Part shown: positions 27,945 to 36,942 of the stretch, piece by piece | How the letters are laid out: every line of letters starts with the position of its first letter | Position numbering within the stretch: position 1 is the first letter of the stretch | Assembly: GCF_016587435.1 (NCBI RefSeq) | Contig: NZ_BNJJ01000002.1 | Coordinates: 186,001 to 250,000 of the forward strand | DNA from: Dictyobacter formicarum | GTDB taxonomy: Bacteria > Chloroflexota > Ktedonobacteria > Ktedonobacterales > Ktedonobacteraceae | Length of the DNA: 64,000 nucleotides | Direction: 5' to 3' | The notes under the pieces: generated by a model | Told to the model about the DNA's origin: nothing | Seen by the model: the letters and a program-made list of their open reading frames with translations, nothing else | The model's database searches: none | Translations under genes and position numbers: made by a program

Positions 27945-28480
27945 ATGACAGGACAAACGCGTCTTACGATACCAGTAAACGAACTGGATCATAGCCAGGG
28001 ATCTATAACGGCCCCTGTCACACTGGTCCAATATGGCGACTATGAGTGCCCCTATACACGCCGATCGACAGTTGTCGTGAGAGCGATTCAGCAACAATTA
28101 GGGGACCAGTTGCGTTTTGTTTTTCGCAATTTCCCGCTCATCGAAATCCATCCTCACGCGCTGAGCGCAGCTTTAGCAGCCGAGAACGCAGCAACGCAGG
28201 GAAAGTTCTGGCTGATGCATGATACCATCTTCCACCATCAGCATACCCTTCAAGATGAGGACCTGGCCCGTTTGGCAGCAGAGATTGGTCTTGATCTACA
28301 GCAATATGAACGTGATATGGTGGCACTGCGCAATCTGGATCGCGTTGAGAAAGATAGGGAGGGGGCGAACAGAGCGGAGTGCAAGGAACACCCACGTTTT
28401 TCATCAATGGGAGCTTGTATCTCGGTTCCTGGCAGCAGGACGCATTGCTTGCAGCACTCGAAGCAGCGAGCCAGGGATAA
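27945..28480 (+). pseudogene. DsbA-like thioredoxin-fold protein, frameshifted near the C-terminus
   Basis: From ATG 27945 the frame gives VTLVQYGDYECPYTRR (active-site position with CPYT instead of CxxC) and LRFVFRNFPLIEIHPHALSAALAAE. It continues with GKFWLMHDTIFHHQHTLQDEDLARL. Near 28370-28385 a one-base slip is needed to continue as GVQGTPTFFINGSLYLGSW and LLAALEAASQG to TAA at 28478-28480. Restored, it is a ~178-residue cytoplasmic DsbA-like protein with one resolving Cys missing. The paralogue at 4366-4691 is damaged at the same region. Confidence 0.75.
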
Positions 28481-28532
28481 ATGTAGAGAAACAAAACGCG
28501 AAATAATATACTGAGAGAAAGGAGAAAAGTTT

Positions 28533-29477
28533 ATGCAGCACAGTCTACTTGGTATCCACCATGTCACCGCAATTACAAGTGACCCACAACGCAATATCGA
28601 CTTCTACACCGGTGTGCTGGGGCTACGACTGGTCAAAGTGACCGTCAATTTTGATGACCCCAGTTCTTATCACCTGTACTATGGTGATAAGGAAGGACAT
28701 CCAGGCACGATTCTGACATTCTTTGCCTGGCCAGGAGCTCCTCGAGGACGACAAGGAACGGGGCAGATTAACGCAACGGCCTTTTCCGTACCTGAGGGTT
28801 CTCTTGGTTATTGGATTAGTTATCTGCTTGAACGTGGGATTAAGTATGAGGGACCAATGGCACGTTTTGGTGAACAGGTCCTCTCACTGCGAGATCCAGA
28901 TGGACTGGTCATCGAAATTGTTGCGCATCTTGGAGAACAAGAACCACCCGGATGGGAGAATGGAGCCATCCCTGCCGAGCACGCCATTCGTGGCATTTCT
29001 AACGTTACGCTCTGGGAAGATGACTATGAACAGACGGCTCATTTCCTGACCGACACATTGGGCTTCCGCCTGGTCTCTGAGGAACAGAACACGTTCCGCT
29101 ATGAGCTTGGCACAGGGGGATCTGGAACCAGAGTTGATGTGCGCAGTACCCATGGTTTCTGGCGTGGAGCGGTTGCTACAGGCACAGTGCATCATGTTGC
29201 GTGGCGCGTTGCAACAGATGAAGTGCAACAGAGGTGGCGGGAGCTCCTTGACGCCCGCGATTTCAACGTCACGCCAGTGCTGGATCGCGAGTATTTTCAC
29301 TCAATCTACTTTCCTGAACCCGGTGGCGTGCTCTTTGAGATTGCAACCGATCCTCCGGGCTTTACCGTGAATGAGCCAGTCGAGCAGTTAGGAACACGAC
29401 TCCAACTTCCACCCTGGCTCGAAGCTCAGCGTTCAGAGATAGAGCGACTATTACCGCCGCTTCGTTATGGACTGTGA
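28533..29477 (+). CDS. Ring-cleaving dioxygenase of the glyoxalase (VOC) superfamily
   Basis: The 314-residue protein has two VOC modules. The first begins LLGIHHVTAITSDPQRNIDFYTGVLGLRLVK and contains YHLYYGD; the second begins ISNVTLWEDDYEQTAHFLTDTLGF. Metal ligands are suggested by GIHHVT, TVHHVAWRV and the Glu in GGVLFEIATD. This matches the MhqO/MhqA and PcpA-like hydroquinone dioxygenase group, linked to quinone resistance. AGAAAGGAG precedes the ATG. Confidence 0.9.
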   Translation: MQHSLLGIHHVTAITSDPQRNIDFYTGVLGLRLVKVTVNFDDPSSYHLYYGDKEGHPGTILTFFAWPGAPRGRQGTGQINATAFSVPEGSLGYWISYLLERGIKYEGPMARFGEQVLSLRDPDGLVIEIVAHLGEQEPPGWENGAIPAEHAIRGISNVTLWEDDYEQTAHFLTDTLGFRLVSEEQNTFRYELGTGGSGTRVDVRSTHGFWRGAVATGTVHHVAWRVATDEVQQRWRELLDARDFNVTPVLDREYFHSIYFPEPGGVLFEIATDPPGFTVNEPVEQLGTRLQLPPWLEAQRSEIERLLPPLRYGL

Positions 29478-29496
29478 TGAAACAATAGCCATAACG
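29463..29496 (+). terminator. Hairpin at the end of the dioxygenase gene
   Basis: CGTTATGG at 29463-29470 pairs perfectly with CCATAACG at 29489-29496, spanning the stop codon. GTTTG follows, with no long T-run, so termination is tentative. Confidence 0.4.
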
Positions 29497-29559
29497 TTTG
29501 TAGGTTCCATCCCAGCCAGCTAACATATTTCTGATTGGGATGAGCGGAGAGGGGAAAAA

Positions 29560-29728
29560 GTGTCCGTAAATGTTGATGTGCTTATTACAGGAATTCCAAG
29601 TATTGTCTTTACCACGCCTCCCCTGGCGAGGGTGGGTTTGACCGAAGAGGAGGGACATGCGCAGGGACGGCACTTCACAATAAAGCACGAGGACACATCA
29701 ACCTGGTATACTTCACGTCGGATGAAAT
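29560..29728 (+). pseudogene. Pyridine nucleotide-disulfide oxidoreductase fragment cut by an IS
   Basis: The frame contains IPSIVFTTPPLARVGLTEEE followed by HEDTSTWYTSRRM. This is the start of the dimerisation domain of glutathione/mercuric-reductase-type flavoproteins. It is truncated at 29728 by the terminal repeat of the adjacent ISAs1 element, and the FAD/NAD domains upstream are missing. Confidence 0.75.
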
Positions 29729-31040
29729 CAGGGCTATTTAATTCTCTGCAAAGAGAGAAAAAAGAGACGCAGGGCCAAAATCGGCTGGGCATCGAAGATG
29801 CGCATCTGGCTTGCGACATTGGTCACGCCTAGCCAGTCAAACAAGGCCAGCAGAAAGCTATTGAGAATGGCCATGGTTCGAGGGGCCGTGCCTTTGCGGA
29901 GTTGAGAGAGATCCTCTCGCAGCGTCATGTCACGCCTCCAATGGAGCCGATTTTCAATGGCCCAGTGATCCCTGATCAGTTGGAGCAACCGCTGCGGATT
30001 GGCTTGGGACGGGGTCAGGCTGGTTATCCCATACACCCACTCCTGCGTGCAATACAGCGCTTTGGTGACTCGGCATCTGAGGCGAAAGACCTGGGCCACC
30101 CCTGGCCACTCTCCCCCAGAAAGTCGTTGAGCTCGGTGCTGGCGACCAGCGTTCGCACTTCTTTTCGTCCATGTCCTTTGTCCAGCGTTTCCCCTTCCCG
30201 CCAATCTCGACAGTCCGTCGATGGCTCGCTGAAAAAGAGCTGCAAATCTTCTTGTAAGGTCGGTTGATTGCCCTTGGCGAAGAGCACATAGTCTCCGGCT
30301 GAGGCCACAATACGGGAGCACACCGAGGCATGCGTGTGTAAGGCATCGGCGCTGACAATGCGCCCTTTGACCCACTGCGGTTGCAGCAACTCGCCTATCC
30401 GACGTTGCTCTCCTTCTTTCTCTTGCACGACTTGCTCCTTGAGGATCACGCCCGTATGGACTTCATACATCGTGATCTGATGCACCTTCTTCTGATCCTC
30501 TGCCACATGATGCTGGGTTCCCCGCAACGTTTTGCCATCGACCGCGATATGTTGCTGTTGACCCGCTTCTCGTTCTGCAGCCTGCACACGCGTCAGCAGA
30601 CTCATCAAGACTGCATTGACCTGCTCAGCGTCGACGGCTCGCAACACTTTGCTGGAGGTGGCGGCACACGGAAAGCTCTCCCCCACTCCTGGAAGCATCT
30701 CTTGCAACCAATGCGCCCGCAAGCGGATCCACTCACTGATCGCTTGCAAGGATGTGGCTCCAGCCGCTTTGGCCAGGAGCACATAGCTCAGCACCAGCGC
30801 GAGCGGATAGCGCGTTCCTTGCTTGCGGCGTCCATCGGTGAGTTGTTGCATCGCAGCATACATCGAAAGAATCTCTTTCTGCGTCTTCCATCCAGCCAAT
30901 GGCATAGTTTCTTGCGGTATAATAGGCGTCATTGAGGATCATTCCTGCTTTCTGAGCATTTTTTGGTAAACTCATTGTAGCAGTCAGTGATCCTTTTTGT
31001 TTGTTCTTTCTTCTCTCTGAGACAGAATTAAATAGCCCTG
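29729..31040 (-). mobile_element. ISAs1-family insertion sequence, copy 1
   Basis: The 1312-bp element is bounded by inverted repeats of about 18 bp: CAGGGCTATTTAATTCTC at 29729 and, on the other strand, CAGGGCTATTTAATTCTG at 31040-31023. Flanking bases (GATGAAAT left, ATTAAAGTAC right) do not match, so no target duplication remains. Different truncated genes flank each side, which suggests an adjacent deletion. Confidence 0.85.
29734..30932 (-). pseudogene. ISAs1 transposase with one frameshift
   Basis: The N-terminal frame (30932 to about 30115) has QQLTDGRRKQGTRYPLALVL, the catalytic DGKTLRGT, SADALHTHA and AKGNQPTLQEDL. The C-terminal frame resumes as GEWPGVAQVFRLRC and includes YGITSLTP and the catalytic-Glu segment RDHWAIENRLHWRRDMTLRED. 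The shift is a missing G in a run at 30113-30117 (C5 on the plus strand). Apart from that the DDE transposase is complete (~400 aa). It could be an assembly error. Confidence 0.82.
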
Positions 31041-31540
31041 ATTAAAGTACACTCTGCCTTGCCCAGATGTGGGATGATTACATCAAGCAAACGCTCGACA
31101 ATGCTCCATTGGCCTTCTTGCCATTTCGTCTTGGCTGGCATCGTAGACCAAGCCACCGGCAGCAAACGGGAATGCACGAGCAATCCCACATAGACAATGG
31201 TGGCATCATCATTGAAAGGCGTCATATCCAGCACAAAACGTAGCTTTTTCTCGCTCCAGAATGGCAAGATGTGTGCCACAAACTGCTTCCATGTTTCGTG
31301 CACTTCGATGCGATCGTTCGCAATAAAGCGCGCGAGCCGTCGTTCAATGCTCGGCATGTTCGCCGTGCTGATGCCATGTTCACTCAATCGTTCTGCCATG
31401 CGTTGCAACACGGCTGTCCCAGAAAGCACGATGCCGATCACGAAGAAGGCCAATGTTTTCTTTTGGGGTCCATGCATTGGACCAAAAAGGTCCTTGACTT
31501 GCTTATGCCATTGTTTCCATAATAGGACCGACGCATCCAT
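31041..31540 (-). pseudogene. IS4-like transposase, N-terminal part, truncated by ISAs1
   Basis: From 31540 the frame gives MDASVLLWKQWHKQVKDLFG, then ERRLARFIAND, LRFVLDMTPFNDDATIVYVG (a first catalytic Asp context) and HLGKAECTLI. It is cut at the ISAs1 repeat; the next residues expected would be a second Asp block. The subfamily is uncertain. Confidence 0.6.
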
Positions 31541-32398
31541 TGAGATCGTCCTCCAAGCATTGGTGAGTTTGTTCTGCTTGAACTGACGATCTCATGGGTT
31601 TTTTTTCTCTCCTTTCCCCCATATTGACTGCTTTGCTGGTCTATTTTTCTCTCCTCTAGAAAAGTGTCAGGGAGAGAGGCCTTCATCACCCATACACAGA
31701 CATCTTCACCAGCTAAAAAGACACCAATGGTGGGAAACATGCAGCCCTGGACGCACACCCACAGACACCACTCCCGCTATCCTTCAAAAAGGACAAAAAA
31801 CATGCCCGCCACGTAGGATACCACCAATCCTGTCTCCTTCTCATCATTCCTGTCCTTATCCTGCAACAATGACGATCTGCGCATTCCCTGCGCATGGCTT
31901 CTCCCAGAACAAGAACACAGAAAGCAAGAAAAAATGAAGAAAGAGGAAAAAGATACAAAAACACTTGTCGGCACGCGACAGTATTTGTGGGAGAGACGAG
32001 GCCTCGTGCAAGCATGCTCGAAGATCAACGATACTTTTTGTGGGAATGAAGCACGTTTTGTCGGGGATTACAGACACATTTGATGATATCCTACATGTTC
32101 CTTCCGGCTTACTTGATCGATTACCAAGCCATCACTCAAAGGGAGCGAGAGAGACCCTTCCATCTGACACCTCATCCTTGATCAAGAAATTACATGTACA
32201 AATCCCTTGGTGATGAGTATATCAGGATGATGCCCTTCTAGCAGACAGGCAGTATTCATCAAAGTTGACGGAGTTCCTGTTTATGCGTCAAAAGCTAAAC
32301 AATAACAATTTTAGGCATAGATCTCAACTGGCCTGTAGAGCCAAGTGCTGGACAGGATATCCGTCAAGAGTTCGGACAAAGAGACTGTCAAATCACAG
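31541..32398. other. Long intergenic region without a recognisable gene
   Basis: About 860 bases follow the truncated transposase start. I see only short open frames on both strands with no family pattern. The region probably contains the end of the IS4-like element and unknown degraded DNA. Confidence 0.5.
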
Positions 32399-32444
32399 TT
32401 GCGAAACGGGTTGGGCGCGCAGTGCCCCCCAACCCGTTTCGCAA
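32399..32444. repeat. 17-bp perfect inverted repeat hairpin
   Basis: TTGCGAAACGGGTTGGG (32399-32415) pairs perfectly with 32428-32444 around a 12-base loop. It sits 28 bases after the end of the minus-strand DUF6585-like gene and may terminate it, although no T-run is present. Confidence 0.6.
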
Positions 32445-32472
32445 CCCATGTATTGATTGCTAAGAGATGCAG

Positions 32473-33423
32473 TTAATAGCCTCCGATCGCTCTCCTGCGA
32501 CCGTGTTCAACGAGTTGCAAGAACACTTGCAGGTTGGGGATGGTGGAGGCTCTGGTTCTGATGGAGGCTAGCAAGTCGCCTTGTTTGCGAATAAGCAGCC
32601 ATCCGCGTCTGAAGTTCGCCTGTCCGAACTGGTTCCAGGGTATTAATACTCCTGCTTTGCTTATGCCCTGCATGCTGACAGTGAGAGTGCCAAAGTTCAC
32701 CGGGCTACCACTGTCATAGGCGGCAATGGCTTTGGGCAGTTGGCGGCGCGTAACTTCCTGTTGAATAGCCTCGCCCAGTAGTTTGTTACTTTTTAAAGCG
32801 CTAGGAAATTTGAATTGAGCACCATCATTGCGGCGCACGGTGTAATTATATGAAGTATAGATGGTTATAATGCCACGATAACGGTGTTTGACGATTCTTT
32901 CCCATACGGCTTCGACATGTTCCCAGCACATCACATCTACATGGCTACCTTTGGCTCGTACAAGCCCCTCAGAAAAGACATAGGCTTTTAAGTTAAAGTT
33001 TACTACAAGATAATATATGGAGTATGCACTTAAGGCCAACAGGGCAAGAAGCCCGATAATGTTGGGATTACCGCCCAGTGAGAGAAGAATATCTATAAGA
33101 GTGAGCAGCAGTACGGCACCAGCGAATAATAGTTTGATGGAATTCGCTTTATAGACCTGTGTAAGGGTGCCCAGTTGAAAGGTTGCAACTTGTTGAGCGA
33201 TCTCTGGAGGCACCGGTAGGGGTGTATAACGTCCTTGTGCCTGGAGAGACGCATAACCTTCCGCCTGTTGAGGAGCTGGATAGCCGCCCGCCATCTGTGA
33301 CGGATAACCTCCTGGCATGGGGGGTGGTGCATAACCTCCTGGCATGGGGGGTGGTGCATAACCTCCTGGCGTCTGGGGAGCTGAATAGCCTCCAGATGGG
33401 GGTGGTGGTGGATATTGGGTCAC
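32473..33423 (-). CDS. Pro/Gly/Tyr-rich membrane protein, DUF6585-like
   Basis: The 316-residue protein has a low-complexity N-terminus (about residues 1-70). It is made of PGGYAPPPM-type repeats, two of them identical. Two membrane helices follow (about 100-120 and 127-147: LLFAGAVLLLTLIDILLSL and IIGLLALLALSAYSIYYLVV). The soluble C-terminal half resembles DUF6585: VFSEGLVRAKG, WEHVEAVWERIVKHRY and the final PNLQVFLQLVEHG. This looks like a PH-like domain facing the cytoplasm. The function is unknown. The family name is recalled by pattern and is moderate. Confidence 0.7.
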   Translation of the reverse strand: MTQYPPPPPSGGYSAPQTPGGYAPPPMPGGYAPPPMPGGYPSQMAGGYPAPQQAEGYASLQAQGRYTPLPVPPEIAQQVATFQLGTLTQVYKANSIKLLFAGAVLLLTLIDILLSLGGNPNIIGLLALLALSAYSIYYLVVNFNLKAYVFSEGLVRAKGSHVDVMCWEHVEAVWERIVKHRYRGIITIYTSYNYTVRRNDGAQFKFPSALKSNKLLGEAIQQEVTRRQLPKAIAAYDSGSPVNFGTLTVSMQGISKAGVLIPWNQFGQANFRRGWLLIRKQGDLLASIRTRASTIPNLQVFLQLVEHGRRRAIGGY

Positions 33424-33699
33424 AGTATTCTCCCTTCAGTCAAGTGTAATTATTTAGTAGTAATTTATACTGCAAGCGTAGTACATGTTGATAGGATGCT
33501 CAATGCATTGGTACAAATATGTTGCATAGTGTAGTCAAAAACTCCTATTTATAGGTATAGAGATTTTATTGATGAGTTTTTATTGTGAAATATTAACCAT
33601 CAATTTGAACGGCCAATGTCCAAATTATGCAAATTAACATTTTACTCATAATGAATTTTCCCTTTCAAGATCAGCAATGCCACATGTGGGACTATTATT

Positions 33700-34572
33700 G
33701 GTGTTGTCAAGTTATTGTATGGGAAAGAGCGTCGTTCTGAGGAAAAGCTTGTTGGGAGAACAGTGACAAGGAAGAAACTAGAGAAATGGGCTTGCTATGC
33801 GACCCTGTCTCTTGCGGTGATATCGTTCCAGGCCTCAAAGCGCTCCTGCATAAGGGTACGATAATCTGAAGCACAGAGGCGATGTCTTCTTGGTCGAAAA
33901 TGGTCAGAGATTGGTCCAAAGGCCGAGAGAAATCGTTGCGCATGGCCAGGAGATGTGAACCGTCGCATCGTCCGCTCTCGTTGTCGAGTGGGTTGGTGGG
34001 AGTTTTCCGCTCGATTGTTCAGGCCTTTGTGCTGTCGGTGTTCGACACTGGACAGAATTTCCCTCTTGGCAGCGGCGTAACTCACAAGCTTGTCAGTAAT
34101 GATCACGCGAGGCACGTACCCCAGCCCTTTGAGAAGCTTGCGGAAGAACTTTTTGGCGGCCTTTGTATCGCGTCGAGGCTGCACCAAAATATCGAGCACG
34201 TTGCCATGCTGATCCACCGCGCGCCACAAATAGCTTCGCTTGCCATTGATCGTCACAAACACCTCATCCAGATGCCACTTGTCTCCCGACCTCGAGCGTC
34301 GATGCTTCAACTCATTGGCGTACGTTTGGCCGAATGTGAGACACCACTGGCGGATGGTTTCGTAGCTGAGCACGACCCCACGCTCTGCCATGAGCTCTTC
34401 AACATCACGGAAACTGAGGGAAAAACGGAAAGAGAGCCACACGCAATGACTGATAACAGCGGGTGAGAAGCGGCATCCCCTGTAAGGAGAAGCTGAGCTG
34501 TTCTTTTTCATAAGGCGTATTATATCATATTGCCCAGCTTTCAAGAAGGCTCCCAGTCAAGTTGACAATACC
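33700..34572 (-). mobile_element. IS6-family insertion sequence, type A
   Basis: The ~873-bp element has imperfect terminal repeats GGTGTTGTCAAGTT at 33700 and, on the other strand, GGTATTGTCAACTT ending at 34572. It contains one transposase gene. Its right end abuts the truncated IS630 transposase at 34573, so it inserted into, or deleted up to, that element. Confidence 0.75.
33795..34511 (-). CDS. IS6-family transposase (type A)
   Basis: The 238-residue DDE transposase has the IS6/IS26 order. Near the start are HCVWLSFRFSLSFRDVEELMAERG and an HTH-like ETIRQWCLTFG. The catalytic residues are seen in DKWHLDEVFVTING, ITDKLVSYAAA and NRAENSHQPTRQRERTMRRF. The start at 34511 (MKKNSS) is preferred to 34544, though no strong ribosome site is evident for either. 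Confidence 0.88.
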   Translation of the reverse strand: MKKNSSASPYRGCRFSPAVISHCVWLSFRFSLSFRDVEELMAERGVVLSYETIRQWCLTFGQTYANELKHRRSRSGDKWHLDEVFVTINGKRSYLWRAVDQHGNVLDILVQPRRDTKAAKKFFRKLLKGLGYVPRVIITDKLVSYAAAKREILSSVEHRQHKGLNNRAENSHQPTRQRERTMRRFTSPGHAQRFLSAFGPISDHFRPRRHRLCASDYRTLMQERFEAWNDITARDRVA

Positions 34573-35489
34573 CAAACACGAGCCCGCACCCTTGATGGAG
34601 AACAAGAAGCTCATCTTATTGCCCTTTCGTGCAGCCCGTGTCCGCAAGGTCAGGCCCGCTGGACACTCCGCCTGCTCGCCAATCGGATGGTGGAACTGGG
34701 CTATGTGGAGCAAGTCAGCCATGAAACGGTGCGCCAGACACTGAAAAAAACGAACTCAAACCCTGGTTGAAGCAGTGTTGGCGCATTCCTCCCGAAGCCA
34801 ACGCAGCCTTTGTCTGGCGCATGGAAGATGTACTGGAAGTCTACACGCGTCCCCACGACTCTCATTTTCCCCAGGTGTGTATGGATGAAAGCGCCAAACA
34901 ACTGCTGCTGGACAAGCGAGAAAGTCTTCCTGGGCAACCGGGGCAGCCCAAGCGTGTGGATTCCACCTTTGAATCAGGAGGGATGCGCAAGCTTTTTCTG
35001 GCGGGCGAGCCGCTGGCGGGCAAGCGATTCGTCAACGTGACAGAGCGCCGGACAAGCGAGGATTGGGCTCATTTCATTCGTGAACGCATCGATGTCCATT
35101 ATCCGAAGGCAGAGAAAATTGTGCTGGTGATGGACAATCTCAACACTCACACACCATCTTCCTTGTATTCCACCTTTGCTCCGTCGGAAGCCCTTCGCCT
35201 CCTCAAGAAATTGGAAATCCACTACACGCCCGTCCATGGGAGCTGGCTGAATATGGCCGAAATTGAGCTCTCTGCTCTGGCACGCCAATGTCTTTCCCGT
35301 CGCATTGGGACACAGAAGGAACTGGAGCGAGAGGTCTTGACCTGGCAACAGAAGCGCAATGAGGAGGCCATCACCGTCAATTGGCGTTTTACCACCGCTG
35401 ATGCACGCATCAAACTCAAACGCCTGTACCCCTCTCTTGAGAAAAAGAAGTCTTCCACTTCAAAGAAGACTGTTGCAAAGAATGATTGA
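34573..35489 (+). pseudogene. IS630-family transposase, copy 1, 5'-truncated by IS6
   Basis: An orfA-like frame (34575-34770) reads TRARTLDGEQEAHLIALSCS up to VSHETVRQTLKK and meets an A7 run at 34744-34750. A -1 slip there continues into the 34767-35489 frame: PWLKQCWRIPPEANAAFVWR, CMDESAKQLL, VMDNLNTHTP and WLNMAEIELSALARQ. These give the IS630 D, D, E residues. The N-terminal ~90 residues (HTH) are missing. The same A7 and phase occur in copy 2. Confidence 0.82.
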
Positions 35490-35580
35490 CATAGCATTAC
35501 TGCTCTGTCAAGGATGGTTTGCAACAGGAGAGTTTTTCTGTTATCCTGGAAACTCCATTCTATTTTTCTAGGAGAGACAG

Positions 35581-36048
35581 ATGAGAGAGCGTCCACACAA
35601 GTATGAAGTCGCGTTGAGTGAAGAACAGCGGTTCCTTTTACAGCAATTGCTGGCTGGCGGCAAAGCTCCTGTGAGACAACAAGCGCATGCTCGTATTCTT
35701 TTGAAAATCGATCGCAATGCTCCTGGTCCCCGTTGGACCGATGAGCAAGTGGCGGAGGCCTTCGAGATGAGCCGCTACACCGTGATCCGTATTCGCGAGC
35801 GCTTCGTCAATCATGGCCTGGACGATGCCCTCAACCACCGTCTTCACACGCAAAGGCGAGCGCAAGCCCTGGATGGGGAGCAAGAAGCCCATCTCATTGC
35901 GCTCTCCTGCAGTCCCTGCCCGACTGGACAAGCCCGTTGGAGCTTGCGTTTGCTGGCCAATCGGCTCGTGGAATTGGGCTATGTCGAGCAGGTGAGCCAC
36001 GAAACTGTGCGCAAAACGCTCAAAAAAATGAACTCAAGCCCTGGCTAA
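35581..36048 (+). CDS. IS630 transposase orfA (helix-turn-helix part), copy 2
   Basis: The 155-residue frame begins after AGGAGAGACAG. It contains the IS630 HTH regions: ILLKIDRNAPGPRWTDEQVA, FEMSRYTVIRIRERFVNHG and LVELGYVEQVSHETVRKTL. It reaches an A7 run at 36022-36028 in the frame AAA-AAA-ATG, then ends at 36048. A -1 slip on the run joins it to orfB and would give one ~395-residue transposase. Confidence 0.8.
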   Translation: MRERPHKYEVALSEEQRFLLQQLLAGGKAPVRQQAHARILLKIDRNAPGPRWTDEQVAEAFEMSRYTVIRIRERFVNHGLDDALNHRLHTQRRAQALDGEQEAHLIALSCSPCPTGQARWSLRLLANRLVELGYVEQVSHETVRKTLKKMNSSPG

Positions 36049-36767
36049 AACAATGCTGGTGTATTCCTCCCGAAGCCAGCGCCGCCTTTGTCTGGCGCAT
36101 GGAAGATGTGCTGGAAGTCTACACGCGTCTCTATGATCCTCGTTTTCCCCAGGTGTGCATGGATGAAAGCGCCAAACAACTCCTGCAGGACAAACGCGAG
36201 CCCCTGCCGATGCAACCGGGGCAACCAGAACGCGTTGATTACACCTTTGAAGCTGCCGGCATGCGCAAAATCTTCCTGGCGTGTGAACCGCTGGCTGGCA
36301 AACGCTTTGTCAACGTGACAGAGCGTCGGACGAGCGAGGACTGGGCCCATTTCATCCGTGAACTGGTGGATGTTGAGTATCCCGATGCCGAGAAGATCGT
36401 GCTCGTGATGGATAATCTGAGTACCCACACGCCCTCTGCTTTGTATCAGACCTTTCCTCCGACTGAGGCACGTCGCATCCTCCGCACGTTGGAAATCCAT
36501 GATACTCCTGTGCATGGAAGTTGGCTCAACATGGCTGAGATTGAGCTCTCCGCCCTGGCGCGCCAGTGTCTCTCTCGTCGCATTGGAACCCAGGAGGAAC
36601 TGGAGCGTGAGGTTCATGCCTGGCAACAGAAGCGCAATGAGGAGGCCATCACGGTCAATTGGCGTTTTACCACCGCTGATGCCCGTATCAAGCTCAAACG
36701 GCTTTACCCATCCCTTGAGAAAAAGAAGTCACCCTCTCCAACAGGCAACGTTGCAAAGCATGATTGA
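36024..36767 (+). CDS. IS630 transposase orfB (DDE catalytic part), copy 2
   Basis: Read after a -1 shift on the A7 run, the frame gives NELKPWLKQCWCIPPEASAA, FPQVCMDESAKQ, KIVLVMDNLSTHTP and HGSWLNMAEIELSALARQ, the three DDE blocks of IS630. Its own first start codon (35937 frame) lies inside orfA and has no good ribosome site. Production by frameshifting is therefore the better reading. It is about 80-85% identical by eye to copy 1 next door. Confidence 0.8.
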   Translation, partial: KNELKPWLKQCWCIPPEASAAFVWRMEDVLEVYTRLYDPRFPQVCMDESAKQLLQDKREPLPMQPGQPERVDYTFEAAGMRKIFLACEPLAGKRFVNVTERRTSEDWAHFIRELVDVEYPDAEKIVLVMDNLSTHTPSALYQTFPPTEARRILRTLEIHDTPVHGSWLNMAEIELSALARQCLSRRIGTQEELEREVHAWQQKRNEEAITVNWRFTTADARIKLKRLYPSLEKKKSPSPTGNVAKHD

Positions 36768-36768
36768 C

Positions 36769-36808
36769 AGAGCATTACCACATTCACCAGCATTTTTGCA
36801 ACACAACC
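36769..36808 (-). repeat. Solitary end of an IS6 (type B) element
   Basis: Reading the minus strand from 36808, GGTTGTGTTGCAAAAATGCT and the next ~20 bases match the left end of the IS6 at 46163 almost base for base. The match stops where the IS630 transposase ends, so only this end is left. Confidence 0.65.
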
Positions 36809-36844
36809 GACATTTTTCCACCCCATAAGCAGAATCACTTATGC

Positions 36845-36905
36845 CCCTTCCATGAGAAGAGCGAGATGGGCGCCATGGTCCCATCTCGCTCTTCTCATGG
36901 AAGGG
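36845..36905. terminator. 26-bp perfect hairpin after the PQQ-propeller gene
   Basis: The arms 36845-36870 and 36880-36905 are perfectly complementary around a 9-base loop. The hairpin lies 38 bases past the stop of the minus-strand gene at 36943. There is no clear T-run. It may be a bidirectional transcription stop. Confidence 0.55.
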
Positions 36906-36942
36906 TTTGACTCCATTGAAAGGTGAATTTATTTATGCGTTT

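Noticed and set aside
29463..29496. CGTTATG and CATAACG boxes near the dioxygenase stop, as another copy of the promoter motif.
   Set aside because: They are inverted, not direct, and lack the 23/15 spacing and the TATRCT box; a hairpin reading fits better.
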